This document shows, in pieces, positions 53,601-64,000 of a DNA stretch of 64,000 bases. The stretch's first letter is position 1. Each line of letters starts with the position of its first letter. The stretch comes from Gamsiella multidivaricata. Taxonomy: Eukaryota; Mortierellomycota; Mortierellomycetes; Mortierellales; Mortierellaceae. The translations under genes were made by a program, and so were the position numbers. The stretch spans positions 62,001 through 126,000 of the forward strand of contig NW_026251766.1 in NCBI RefSeq assembly GCF_025024155.1. The letters run 5' to 3'. The notes below the pieces were generated by a model that saw nothing but the letters and a program-made list of their open reading frames with translations, had not been told where the DNA came from and did no database searches.

Positions 53601-56600
53601 GGACGTTATTATCTCGATTGCCCGCCATCTCATGGAGCTCAAATGCACAGACGAAAAGTCGCGCTTTCTCTTGGAGTTGTTGCAGCAACTCATGTCCCGC
53701 CGAAACATATTCCTGAAGGATCACCAGGTACATATCCTTGGCTGCGCTCAGTCAATAGAATGAAGAGGGGTCCCGATACTATGTATTGCGCACGCAACCT
53801 TTATTTTTAACAAATGTTCCTTTTCAAATAACGCTAATATAGGACCTTGCGATTGCATGCCACGATATCCCAAAGAGATTCGCGACCAGCGTTGCCCTCG
53901 AGATTGCTCTTTTGATCCTCATATGTGCTTCGGAGCAAGACATCTGTACCATGGCTGTAAACTGTATCAGTCTTCTGTGTGAAGAGACAGTTATCACTCA
54001 GGAGGTCATAAATCCCAACGTCGGGCAGCTTTCATTGCTAGAGAACATTGATGTCTACATGGAGCTCTCCGCCCCAAGTGCTGTTGTGGCGGGTATGTGT
54101 GGTCCTTGGACCGATGCGTCATCTAGCGCATGCATATGTACCACACTGAAAAGCGTCATCGCGTCAATAACTCCAATCTCACTCGCGCGCCCTTTCTCTT
54201 CACTGTAGGTCGAATCTCTCAGCAAAAGCGCCTGCGTCGAATCATTCGTCAGATCTCTCAACCAACACCCGGCAATCTAGGCGCATGGGAGGAGGCCTAT
54301 CGTCGCTGGAAAAACATCACGGTGTTCTGGACGAAGGACGAGATTGCCTTCTATGAGAACATGGAACCATTTGAAAAAAGTCGGAACGCCAAGCGCTCCA
54401 CTGCCCTTCCTCCACCTCCCAAGGGAGGCTTTGTGGTCGATCCTTCGAACTCTCGTAACGCAGAGTGGCAAAATTTCACGGGATTCCTTGCAGCGCTGGC
54501 TGGCGCCTCGTTGCCGTCGAACGCTACTCCTAGAACAAATGCTTCGGGTGAGAATTTCCGTCGCTCATCTGTAAACGAGACCAAGGCGGCGCAGGCGAGT
54601 GTCGAGCGCTACATGCTCGATATGGTCCAGCTTCTCGTCAATGAGCAGGTCTTTGTACGTGATGTGGTCAAGCAGACACTCGGATCGGAGCTGTCGCCAG
54701 CATTATATCCTGTTTTGTTCAAGCAGTTGATCTATGTGGTCTCCCGCTTCTTCAACAGCCACGGCGAGCCTTTGTGCACGGACCAGTATACAATGTTTGT
54801 CGACCAGGCGATCTCTGTTCTCAAACTTGTTTTGGATCGAATGTCATCTCCGGCGGACGCTATCTTTTCGGTGGACTTTGGGGCCTTAGTTCTGTATTTT
54901 GCACGCTATCTTCACCGTCTCGGGCACAGCCTAAACGGTTTGCGCGTCAAGATCAAGATGTGCCAACTGTGCGAAACGCTCATGCAAAAGAAGGAATACA
55001 TCAGTCTCCGACAGGAAATCCGTCTCCGGAACAAAATGGTTGAGGTCATGATCGAGTGGACCTCGGACTTTTCACTAGTAAGTGTACAGTCTGCATGACA
55101 ACCCAAAGATGCTAAAGTGTAGGGTTAGGAGCGCAAAGCTAACTGTAGATACGTATAATCCTTACTTCCTTAGCCAACGGAGATGCCATCGTACGTGGAG
55201 GAAAAGGACGACCCAGCGAACAACGGGCGACTGTATCGCGACTTGGACCTTGCCTGTATGAAATCCATTGTAGCGCTCCTGTACCAACTGCCTCTACAGC
55301 CATACGAAACGACGCACGATACAGACATGACACAGATCCGCTCAGCCATCTTTTACCGGTACTTCAACTTTTTCCTCAAGCTGCTGAACCGGTGTCGCGT
55401 TCTCGAGTACATCGAGTCTGGACCGTCGTATCACAGGCAGAATAATGAGGATCTCGCGCTTCTCTTTGCCAAGGTACAAGCTCTGAATTTTATGTCGAGA
55501 CCACAGAACCTCAATAGTTGTGATGTATAGCTGACACTTGATTTCGTTGCGACTATCAACAGTCCAAAGCCATTGTTCGTGATCTAGGTCCGCTAAAGGA
55601 ATACACAATCAAAGCACTTTCAAACATGCTGAGTGCTAACATCGAAACCGGACTGAATTACTCACTATCCATGGGATATCACGAGGACGACCGAACTCGC
55701 ACTGCCTTTATGCAGGTCTTGACCAATATTCTCAAGCAAGGAACCGAATTTGCAGTCTTGTCAGAAAGTGCTATGGAGGATCGCTATGAGAAGCTGATCG
55801 ACCTCATTGCTTCACCGGATCTCACGCTTGTGCTTTCATTGTGCCAAGTGTGTCCGGTGAGCGAGATTGATGATCTTGCTATTGTCTTACTGCATGTATT
55901 CGAGAGCCGTGGATTGGCGATGCCATTGCTGAAGGCCATTATCATGAAGGAGGTCAGAGAGACTGGTATGTGCCTGCAACAAATGACGTTACCATTGTCG
56001 AGAGGATGCATCATTGTGGTGCTGTAATCCAGTTCCTCTTCTAATACCTTTTATATCGGCTCTTTTCTATTTATTTTTTCTGGCTACTACTTGATAGGCG
56101 AATCCGAGTTGTTTAGAAGAAACTGCATGGCCACTAGGCTGCTGACAGTGTTCGCCAAGATCAACGGCGCAGAATACCTCAAGAGCACGCTCCAACCGCT
56201 CTTGAACGCGCTCATGACTCTTCCTGCACAAGGTTCCTACGAGCTTGACCCCACGCGTCTGGGCCCTGAAGAGGACATCAATGCCAACTTCGAGAACCTG
56301 AAGCACATGGCGCAGGTGTTCTTGGATACCATCACCGAATCGGCGTCAAATGTCCCAAATTCATTCAGAGAAGTCTGTTGGTACCTGTCGCAGGCTGTCG
56401 GGGAGCGATTCCCAGATGCAAAATTCACTGCCGTCGGTGGCTTCATTTTTTTGCGTTTCCTATGTCCCGCTATCGTGGCTCCAGAGTCGGATGGCCTGCT
56501 GCAGGGACCCATCGAGAACGCCAAAGTCCGCCGTGGACTGTTACTGATTACGAAGGTGATCCAGAACTTGGCTAACAACGTTCTCTTCGGAGCCAAGGAA

Positions 56601-59600
56601 CCTTTCATGATCGTTCTCAACACGTTCCTGACGTCCAACATTCACAAAGTCACCCGATTCCTTGGAAATATCTCGACGCCTCAACAGTTGGAGCCAGCAT
56701 CAACCGATCCTGCACACTACCGTGCAATCGATGTAGGCGACCGGTCTTCACTCCACCGCCATCTAGTCTTGAACCTGGAGAGGATGAGCAAGGACTTGAC
56801 AATGAAGACATCTGCGGAACTGGAGGAGGATAAGACTTATTTGATAACCAAGCGCTCATTCGACACGCTCTCGACGCTGCTGGCGCAACTTGGACCGCCC
56901 CCAGAACGCCACCGTCGCGATGTGGTACCCGTGACCCTGAACACAGCCCCCAATATCCACCAGTACCACGAATTCATGCGCAAGAACAGAGGACGGACCA
57001 TCGACAATCTGCTCAAGGACGGGGTCTTTTACGAGGGTGGATTATCCAAGGAGCGTCGACCAGTCTTTTACTTCGTAATGCGCAAGTTGTCGTTGGACAG
57101 TGTCGATCTGGAGACGGTGATGTATCGCATCTTTTTGGTAAGCATTAGTTAAGACTCTGTGTTCAGCATCTCGAGGGAAGCGCATCATTATGGAATAACA
57201 GGGCGCACGACCTTCCACCCTTTAACATAATATCCTATTTCTGTGCTCTAATCTGCGTAGCTTCTCGAACCTGTCGCGAACAAGTCCTACGACTTGATAG
57301 TCGATGTAACTGGCTTTGGTTCTTCCAACGAGATCTCAGACCATAACATCAGCCAGTTTTTACAGCTCCTGCCCACGGACACTGCGATCGGACTCTGCAA
57401 CCTGTACTTTATCAACGTCAATACGGCCTTCCGGCGGTACACCAAGTCTCTTTCTCGACAATTGACTAGCAGGATCGCCAAGAGGATCATCTTTCCATCG
57501 AACCTGCACGAGTTGAGCGAATTTATATCTCCTTCAGAACTGCGATTGCCAAAGTCAACCACATCGCTTGAAGCGGATGCGAACATTGGCATTGCTGGCG
57601 TCAACAAACTGACCCTTGGATCGCCACCAACACCGGTCATGTTCAAGATTGGGCACGAGGTGATCCAGGTTGTCATGGTAAGTACCGGCATTCCATAGTG
57701 CCAGCATTTTATCTTGTGTTCATGCCATGAGTTTCGACTCGCTCCTTTTTCACAAAAGAAAGGCCTACATCTAATGTCGCTATCTAAATTCCTGGACTAT
57801 ACATAACACCCGTAGCAAAAGAAGCAGGACATCTTTGCAGGAATGAGCTGTCAGTACAACGATGTCTATCACATTAGCGAACTGGACGATATATCAAAGG
57901 CACACAGTCGCGGGGACGATGGCGAGTTCTTTATCATTTACGAAGAAGGCACCATGTCCATGACCTTCACCTCACCTAAGCGGGACCAGATCATCTCTGC
58001 AATCGCTAAAACCAAGCAGAGGTTCTTGGCCTCCAAGCCTGCGAACTATAGTGCACGAGTCATCCGTCCAAACGATGTGCCAGGGACACTGCTTACAATG
58101 GCTATGTTTAACCTGTCGAGCCCAGATTCAGCGTTGCGCCTGGCGTCGTATAACTTGCTCTGTGCTCTCTCGGATACTTTTAAATTTGATACTGGAAACC
58201 AACTGCTCAGCGCCAAGGGTCTGTGCATCCCCACCAACAACGCACCGTTTATTCGTCGGATGAGCGAGATGCTGGCCCGGACCGAGAGTCATTTGACGCT
58301 CGAGTTCCTCACAGAATGCTTTGTTGGATTCCAAAAGACACCCAAGGCGTTGAAGCCCCGCTGTCTTGAGTTTGTATCGCCATGGCTGTCCAATTTGGCA
58401 AAGTATTGCCGCAGCTCTAGCGATAACCATGCCGGCTTTGCCAAGACGCGAGAGATCATTAAGGGTCTGATCGACATGACAGTGAACGAGCCCGAGATTT
58501 ATGGGGCCATGCAGGACATCATCTGGAGTCGCGTAGAGGAGATCGATGCGCTTGTCGTTCTGGTGCTGGATCTGTTTATCACTGAGTCGATGGAGGGAGG
58601 CATCGGATCTGTTCAGGCCGAGAAGCTAGGGGATACCTTGGTGACGCTTTCGTCGGTCTCGATTAGTGGCAAGGTCATCTCTCGCCTTCGTAAGGTGATC
58701 TCAAAGACGGGGTTGAAACCTATGCGACAACTGACGGATCACCCGTCCTGGACGGAAATTGGCGTGCTGGTACGGTTCTGCATGAACCTGTCATTCAACG
58801 ATACCAAGGATGTACTCAACTTTTTGCCGGAAGTGTGCCACATAGTAACGTTGTTGGTCGCTGCAGGAGCCTCAGTAGTCCGCTCAGCTGTCCACGGCAT
58901 GGTGACGAATATTGTGCAGGCGCTGGCGACCACCATTCCTGCAAGTGAACCCAACCATTCGAAGCTTCTGGATCTGTTGCAGGAGCTTTCAGAAAACAAA
59001 TTCCGGATGCTCTTTGGACTGAGTCGATCGTACAGCAACTCGTTTGTGATCTCTCCTGAAACGCTGAAAGACTTCAATGAACCGATGCCTCTGTCATGGC
59101 TGGAGAATATTTGCAAGGCCCTGATGGATGTTATCGAACTCGGATCGCCTACGAATGGTAAGCGATGTTGGGGCGACGCTTGTTAGGATATGAAGAGGCG
59201 TCTTTTTTTTCTTTTCTTTTTTCTTTTAGCATCTGGTTGCATTTAATGCCGGTTGATGTCCGCCTTTCGTTCTTTATCTAACCGATATTGAATATCTTAT
59301 TGTTCATGCTCTTCGAATAGACGCCGCCAATGCTGCCAGAGCTCGCTGGATGGGTCTGGTGACGAGCACAGCGTTCCAGTTTAACCCGGCTATTCAACCG
59401 CGAGCATTTGTGGCATTGGGATGTCTGGCAAGGGAGGAAGTCGACGACGATTTGCTGTACCAGATCTTAGTGGCCCTTCGCGGCGCGCTTGCCATGTTTG
59501 TGGAGTCTGACTGCAACCTGATTGCCAGCATTGTAATGTGCTTAACTAACATTGCGGCGAATCTTCCGGCGGAATCACGATACCTTCAACATATGTTCTG

Positions 59601-60636
59601 GCTGGGATTGTCGATTGTGGAGATTGGTCATGTCCCGCTTTTCACATGTGCGCTCGAGCTGCTACAGGCTGTTCTGAAGGTTCTGGATGCACAGGGATTC
59701 TTTATTCACGAGCCTTTGGATGAAGTGCTCCTGCAGGCGAGAATTCCGCTGCTGGATGTGACCAGGGATCTGGATGAGTCTGTTGGGCTGAATTTTGAGA
59801 CGCATTTCTCGTTTGGAGTGGCGGGTGCGCTCCTGAAGGGGCTGAAGCATCCGTCGACAAAGACGATCACGACAGATGTTCTCCGATTGATTTTGCAGAT
59901 TGCTGTGAAGGGAACCCAGCCAGATGTGGTGGACGTGCGGGTGATGGGATATCTCGCGGCGCTGTTGCCGCAGGCAGCCAGGAACATGGAGCTGAAGGAA
60001 TTGCTGCAGATGGTCGGGATCACGTCGATGGAGATCAACAACACGCTGTTAAACGACACATACTACAAGATGTTTGATCATTTGGTGATCCCGGACAACA
60101 CCACGGGTCTGCTGCTGGTTACCCTGGTGGTAACGATGCTTCAGAATGCCGAGACGGAGTCGGAAAGATTGTTTTTGTATGCATTCCTAGCGGAGGCTGC
60201 TGTTGCTCTCCCTGAGGTCTTTGCGCTTGTGTAAGTGCACCGCTCACCGCTGCCGTGTTTGATACTCTTTTTGTGTCGGCTAAGGATGGCTTTTTGTTTG
60301 TTTGTTTTCATGCTGCTAATTTTTTCCGCACTGGTGTTCTTGTTATTTAGATACGAGTCGCTCTTGCCAAAGATGAACCAGATTATCAATAGCTCGCAAG
60401 TGGTTCCTATCATTGACGCAGTGCAGTCTATCATCTTTGCGGTTGTGGCAGACCCGGTGCTGAGCGCGGCGGCGGCCAATACCCAGAAGGCGAGTCAGCT
60501 GGCGTATCTGACAGAGCTGGGGTTTGCAGGGCTGATGGACACAGGTGCACCCGGATTCAACACCAGCAATGGACGACCCACTGTACATAAGCATGCATTG
60601 TTGGTCAGCGAACTTGTTGAGAGGATCATTCAGTGA
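50650..60636 (+). CDS. IRA/neurofibromin-type Ras GTPase-activating protein
   Basis: Switches off Ras by stimulating GTP hydrolysis; yeast Ira1/2 and human NF1. Fifteen exons: 50650-50706, 50935-51078, 51513-52170, 52282-52742, 52862-53302, 53410-53727, 53843-54092, 54209-55077, 55174-55473, 55563-55965, 56098-57137, 57261-57677, 57816-59157, 59321-60230, 60351-60636. They sum to 7896 nt, 2631 residues. The first small exon (MANTETKLVLSLIGRIMSK) joins in frame to LPYNGRPLESIE, as in other fungal IRA proteins. The GAP domain (about 1190-1500) has the arginine finger in ELFRRN near residue 1303 and FLRFLCPAIVAPE. A Sec14-like lipid-binding domain (about 1600-1790, VDVTGFGSSNEI) and PH-like module follow, as in NF1. 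The rest is helical repeat. Residues needed for GAP activity are intact. It acts at membranes. Confidence 0.96.
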
Positions 60637-61133
60637 GCGGAACATCGCAAGGAAACGAAGAAAAGCAACGGCGTCAACAGAAAAAGGATATACTCGTGGT
60701 AGACGAAGCGGGAATGGATCACAACCCAATACGATAATCTAAACATTTCGATGACAGGAACTACTGCGGCCAACAACATCGGCAGCATACTGCAAATGGG
60801 AGGTTTCCCTTCCCTAGGGTGGTTGTATTTAAAATATAAAGGGCATCTCTGCTCAGTTTAATAATCAAACGATACCGTTCGCACTCGTGTTAGTTGCTTG
60901 TTGTCAAGGATCGAGATGGTGCTGTCTTTATTTTATTATGGATCTGAAGAGTGAAAGAGAGAGGGACGGGACATAGTAATGAGTACATATGTGTACTATC
61001 CCTTGCTGTTTGATGAGGAACGAATTAACTCTTCTGCTTGTTGCTTCCGTTTTCATTTCATTTTATTTTATTTTTTATTGACGCCAGATCCTCCAAGCGG
61101 CCTTGACTGGCAGCTGGCTTCTATGGTTCTTTG
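60637..61133. other. Convergent intergenic region between RasGAP and malonyl-CoA decarboxylase
   Basis: About 500 bases of shared 3' flank. Contains AATATAAAGGG near 60831 and a TTTTATTTTATTTT run near 61062-61078, either of which could serve polyadenylation. No gene is visible. Confidence 0.5.
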
Positions 61134-62073
61134 TCAGGCTGTTGCAATATCCAGCAATCGGAAACGCGATCCATTCAGCTGGACCAGTTGACCTGCATCA
61201 GTATCCGAACCAGCACTACTGGTCATGCTTGCTGCGTGTGCGAGGGCACTCTCAAAGGCCGGGTCTCTGGAAGAGACACTGATCATACCGTCTTGAAGGT
61301 ATAGCTGGTTGTTCTTCTCAATATGATCGAGAGAGTATAGATAATTAATCATCATCCCAAAGGACTCATCCATGCCCTTCGCCGAGGTGTCACCGAGCCA
61401 GTTGAGTCGGTGTGCGCAGGCGCCGTTGCGGAGATGAAAGTTCGCTACGGGATCCAGGGCTAAGTGCCGGCGTTTCTCTAGGAGGATGTACCTAGAGACA
61501 TCAACAAAGTGCGGAAGCAGGATGTCATGTTAGATAGGGATGAATGGCTGCGCTGTGCGGAACAAGATTATCCTGTATCATTCGATCAGTATCGATTGGG
61601 TAACGTACCTGGCGCAGAGTCGGCTAAGGATGGGTCGCAGCTTGCCTGTCGTCTCATTGTTAGAAAACGTGGACGGGTGATGAAGAATCGCCTATGGAAA
61701 ATACAGACATCAATTCAGCTGTTTTCCCCCGTCAAAAGATACTGGACAGTCAAGAGTGGTTTCATGTATACGTCGTTCGCTTACACTAAATTGCTTCTCC
61801 GAGTTACCATCGGCTGCAATGGTAGCATCTTGTTGTTGCTCCACTAATTGGGTAATAATATGTTCCTCCATGGGAAGAAGCAGCTTTTGACCGAGATTTT
61901 GGCACTGCTCCATCCATTTTCTGAACCCGGGGATGGGCGAGAGTGTACTAAAGGTTTCGATCTGTGGAAACTCAACTTTGAGCGACCGCACCACGCGCTT
62001 GATCAAAAAGTTGCCCAGTTCTATCCCAGAAAGCCCTATTTAGCAGAAGATATTACCAGCTATTAACAGCAGA

Positions 62074-62104
<31 letters not shown>

Positions 62105-63787
62105 GTGGTGGAGAGCGTAGCCGCTCTTGCAGGCATTCAGGAAAAATAAGGTCGTTACTTGCCTACTTGAGTAGTGATCGAGTAAAAGATGGCACATTTA
62201 ACAGTTTTGGCCGGGTTGGCATGTCCGGGTGAAGGGTCGTTGAGAATGTCTTGCACGTTGTTGGAGAGAGTGTTGACCAGGGCCACCTGCACAAAGACCA
62301 AGGGTTCAGTCGGCAGGCTCTTGTTCATCAATGCAAACACTCGTCTGCCAGGTCCTACACGACGTTTCAGATCATGAAAGTCCTTGAACTTGTGTACGGC
62401 TTCGTATTGAGTGATCTAAAGTTGTTATGAGCCATGTTATTCCAAATGGGGTCAATGCACAGAATCGTAGCTGCATAGATGTATCTTAGCTGCGAGAGGA
62501 GTAAGGAATCCTTACTTTCTCCAAAAGTACTGCCGGTGATTGCCAGGTCAGACGCTCCAAGTCTAAAAACCCCACGAACCAGGATTGCAGCTTCTCCTTG
62601 AGTGATTCATTCAGCGCCGACAAGTAAAAGTCGTTACGATTCTCCTGAATGATACCCTATATTGAGAGGTTCATAAAAGGGAGAAAGAAAAAAGGTGTCA
62701 ATGACTTGACGAATAGAGAGAAAAAATGACTGAAGTGCGGGCTGAAATTCTTTTTCCTGGTTTGCTTTTGCCATACAAGCAAGTCTTCCCGCATGTCGAT
62801 TAAAAACTTGAGTCCTCCTGGTAGTCGGCTGACACGGTCGAAAAACTTATTGTGTCCTGGAACGATTGCGTGGCGAAGTAGTTGCTCTGCACGCAGCAGG
62901 GCTTTACTCTCTGGCTCGGTTTTTGAATACTCCATATACCTCCCTGCAGCCTCGACAGCGACCTCCTGCAGAACACCTATCAGGAATTATATTTTTTTTC
63001 GGTTCAAAGACAGTATCAGCAGAAATGAGTGAGAAAAGGGCGTTAGTGCTTCTTGTGGAATGGTACCGGTCGATCAATCGAAAGGGGAACGCAAATTATT
63101 TTGTTACCGAAATCGTGAGCAAGCAAGCTTAGAAAGTCAGTTTTGCCGGACTTGTCGAGCGAGGCAAAGAAATCACAGGAGCTCTTTGCGATGACGCTGG
63201 GGAGGATATCGCCCTGCCCTGGTCGATCGGTGATGACGGCCATGAGCAGCTTGCGGGTGAAGTCTGGGTCCCGAGTGGTGGCCAGAGTTGATTTTTCCTT
63301 GTCGAAGGTCGAGAAGCCAGGCTCGCGAAAGTGTTCGGCGATATCGTTCCAGTATCGATCAACGACAGTTGGCCGCAGCGACTGCAGGGTGCCTGATCCG
63401 GCTGTTTTTGTGTTTGCGCGATTGCTGCTGTTGTTGGAAGAGGAGGCCATTGTTCTTTGAATCTACAGGGGGACGGTGGTGAGGATCATAACGAGGATAG
63501 CGACAGGAGGCAAGCAACAAGAGAAGACAACGGCGCAGCCATACCTGGACCTGGGGAGACAGCGGAGGCGGATACAGGGATCGACGAGAAATGGGTAGAA
63601 GAGAAGGATGACGAGGAAGAGTCTTGGTGGCAGTAGTGGTGGCAGTCATAGCAGATATAGTACAGGAAGAGGAAGACAGCGAGGCAGTAGACGCAGAGGG
63701 ATTTGGAGAGGATGGAGGCCAGCTGTGGTGTTGGTGATAGCGCGATGGTTTTGGGAGATGGGCAAAGAGAGACAGTCGCCTAGACAT
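61134..63787 (-). CDS. Malonyl-CoA decarboxylase with mitochondrial presequence exon
   Basis: Converts malonyl-CoA to acetyl-CoA and CO2, removing the inhibitor of fatty-acid import/oxidation. Exons: 63787-63545, 63462-63108, 62976-62777, 62656-62516, 62415-62163, 62035 to 61787 or 61785, 61645 or 61652 to 61609, and 61491-61134. This gives about 611-614 residues; both choices for the sixth intron keep the frame. The N-terminal helical domain includes [14 protein letters not shown]; the catalytic GNAT-like domain has [11 protein letters not shown] and [11 protein letters not shown] with the catalytic His. The first exon encodes [15 protein letters not shown] and an Arg/Ser-rich region like a mitochondrial presequence. 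The next exon has its own Met (63450, MASSSNNSS), which would give a cytosolic form. No C-terminal SKL peroxisome signal: it ends DIATA. One intron (62036-62162) is GC-AG. Confidence 0.92.
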
Positions 63788-63807
63788 TGCTGCTAAAGTG
63801 AACAGAG

Positions 63808-63875
63808 AGGATCGAGTCGAGTCGAGTCGCGTTGAGTCGCGTTGTGTCGCGTTGTGTCGCGTTCAAGTCGCGAGA
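63808..63875. repeat. Tandem GAGTC / GTGTCGCGTT repeats
   Basis: GAGTC-type pentamers grade into 10-mers GAGTCGCGTT, GTGTCGCGTT, GTGTCGCGTT and a decayed fourth copy. They lie just upstream of the malonyl-CoA decarboxylase start (63787), so in its promoter or leader. CGCG-rich repeats may bind a regulator; function unknown. Confidence 0.85.
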
Positions 63876-63935
63876 AAGGGATGGAGGATGAACAAGTCGA
63901 TGGAAGAAGAGGATGAAGAAGAGTAGTCTTCTTTG

Positions 63936-63986
63936 AGGAGGATGGATGGATGAATGGATGGATGGATGGATGAATGGATGGATGGG
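63936..63986. repeat. (GGAT)n microsatellite with GAAT variants
   Basis: A tetranucleotide array of GGAT units with regular GAAT interruptions at the right edge of the window, in the upstream region of the malonyl-CoA decarboxylase gene. Likely length-variable. Confidence 0.9.
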
Positions 63987-64000
63987 GCGAGAGAGGGATG

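Noticed and set aside
61134..61150. A peroxisomal PTS1 signal on malonyl-CoA decarboxylase
   Set aside because: The protein ends DIATA, not an SKL-type tripeptide.

Overview
This 64 kb window is nuclear DNA from a filamentous fungus. Every large gene is a spliced eukaryotic gene with short introns (mostly under 200 bases), many with TACTAAC/CTAAC-like branch points and pyrimidine tracts. The set of genes (Thi5, Mrc1/claspin, IRA/neurofibromin, synaptojanin, SWIRM-type LSD1, malonyl-CoA decarboxylase), the PIF/Harbinger relics and the many homopolymer T tracts suggest an early-diverging fungus, possibly Mortierellomycota/Mucoromycota. That placement is an inference; no marker gene here proves it.

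Layout. 1-2.1 kb: a dead PIF/Harbinger element (transposase remnant on +, companion coiled-coil/Myb-type remnant on -). 2.2-4.0 kb: amino-acid permease copy 1 (-). 4.0-6.8 kb: no gene recognised. 6.8-7.8 kb: a second dead Harbinger transposase (+). 8.3-9.8 kb: the THI5/NMT1 pyrimidine synthase gene (+), with a TPP riboswitch aptamer in its 3' UTR behind a likely 3' UTR intron. 10.3 kb: a small hydrophilic ORF (+). 11.5-17.8 kb: a 15-exon synaptojanin (-). 18.3-22.7 kb: an Mrc1/claspin checkpoint mediator (-), divergent from an arginyl-tRNA synthetase carrying a GST-like N-terminus (+, 23.3-25.9 kb). 26.2-34.1 kb: a giant polo-like kinase (+). 34.1-36.2 kb: decayed sequence. 36.3-38.1 kb: permease copy 2 (-), nearly identical to copy 1. 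38.1-42.0 kb: gene-poor, with decayed fragments. 42.0 kb: an NDUFA4/B12D-like mitochondrial small protein (-). 42.7-44.6 kb: a Myb protein with a split repeat (-), divergent from an LSD1-type amine oxidase (+, 45.5-48.6 kb). 50.6-60.6 kb: an IRA/neurofibromin RasGAP (+). 61.1-63.8 kb: malonyl-CoA decarboxylase (-), convergent with the RasGAP.

No operon logic applies. The genes are housekeeping and signalling loci: phosphoinositide turnover, replication checkpoint, mitosis, translation, chromatin, Ras, and thiamine, amino-acid and malonyl-CoA metabolism. Exon structures were built by hand and the reading frame was checked across all joins: the summed exon lengths of each multi-exon gene are divisible by three. 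Three introns require GC-AG splicing for the frame to hold.

The most interesting signal is the TPP aptamer downstream of THI5, an arrangement like plant THIC rather than the 5' UTR intron location known from ascomycetes. Others are the Myb repeat interrupted by about 460 residues, the polo-like kinase of about 2180 residues, the GST-ArgRS fusion, and the mosaic permease duplication.
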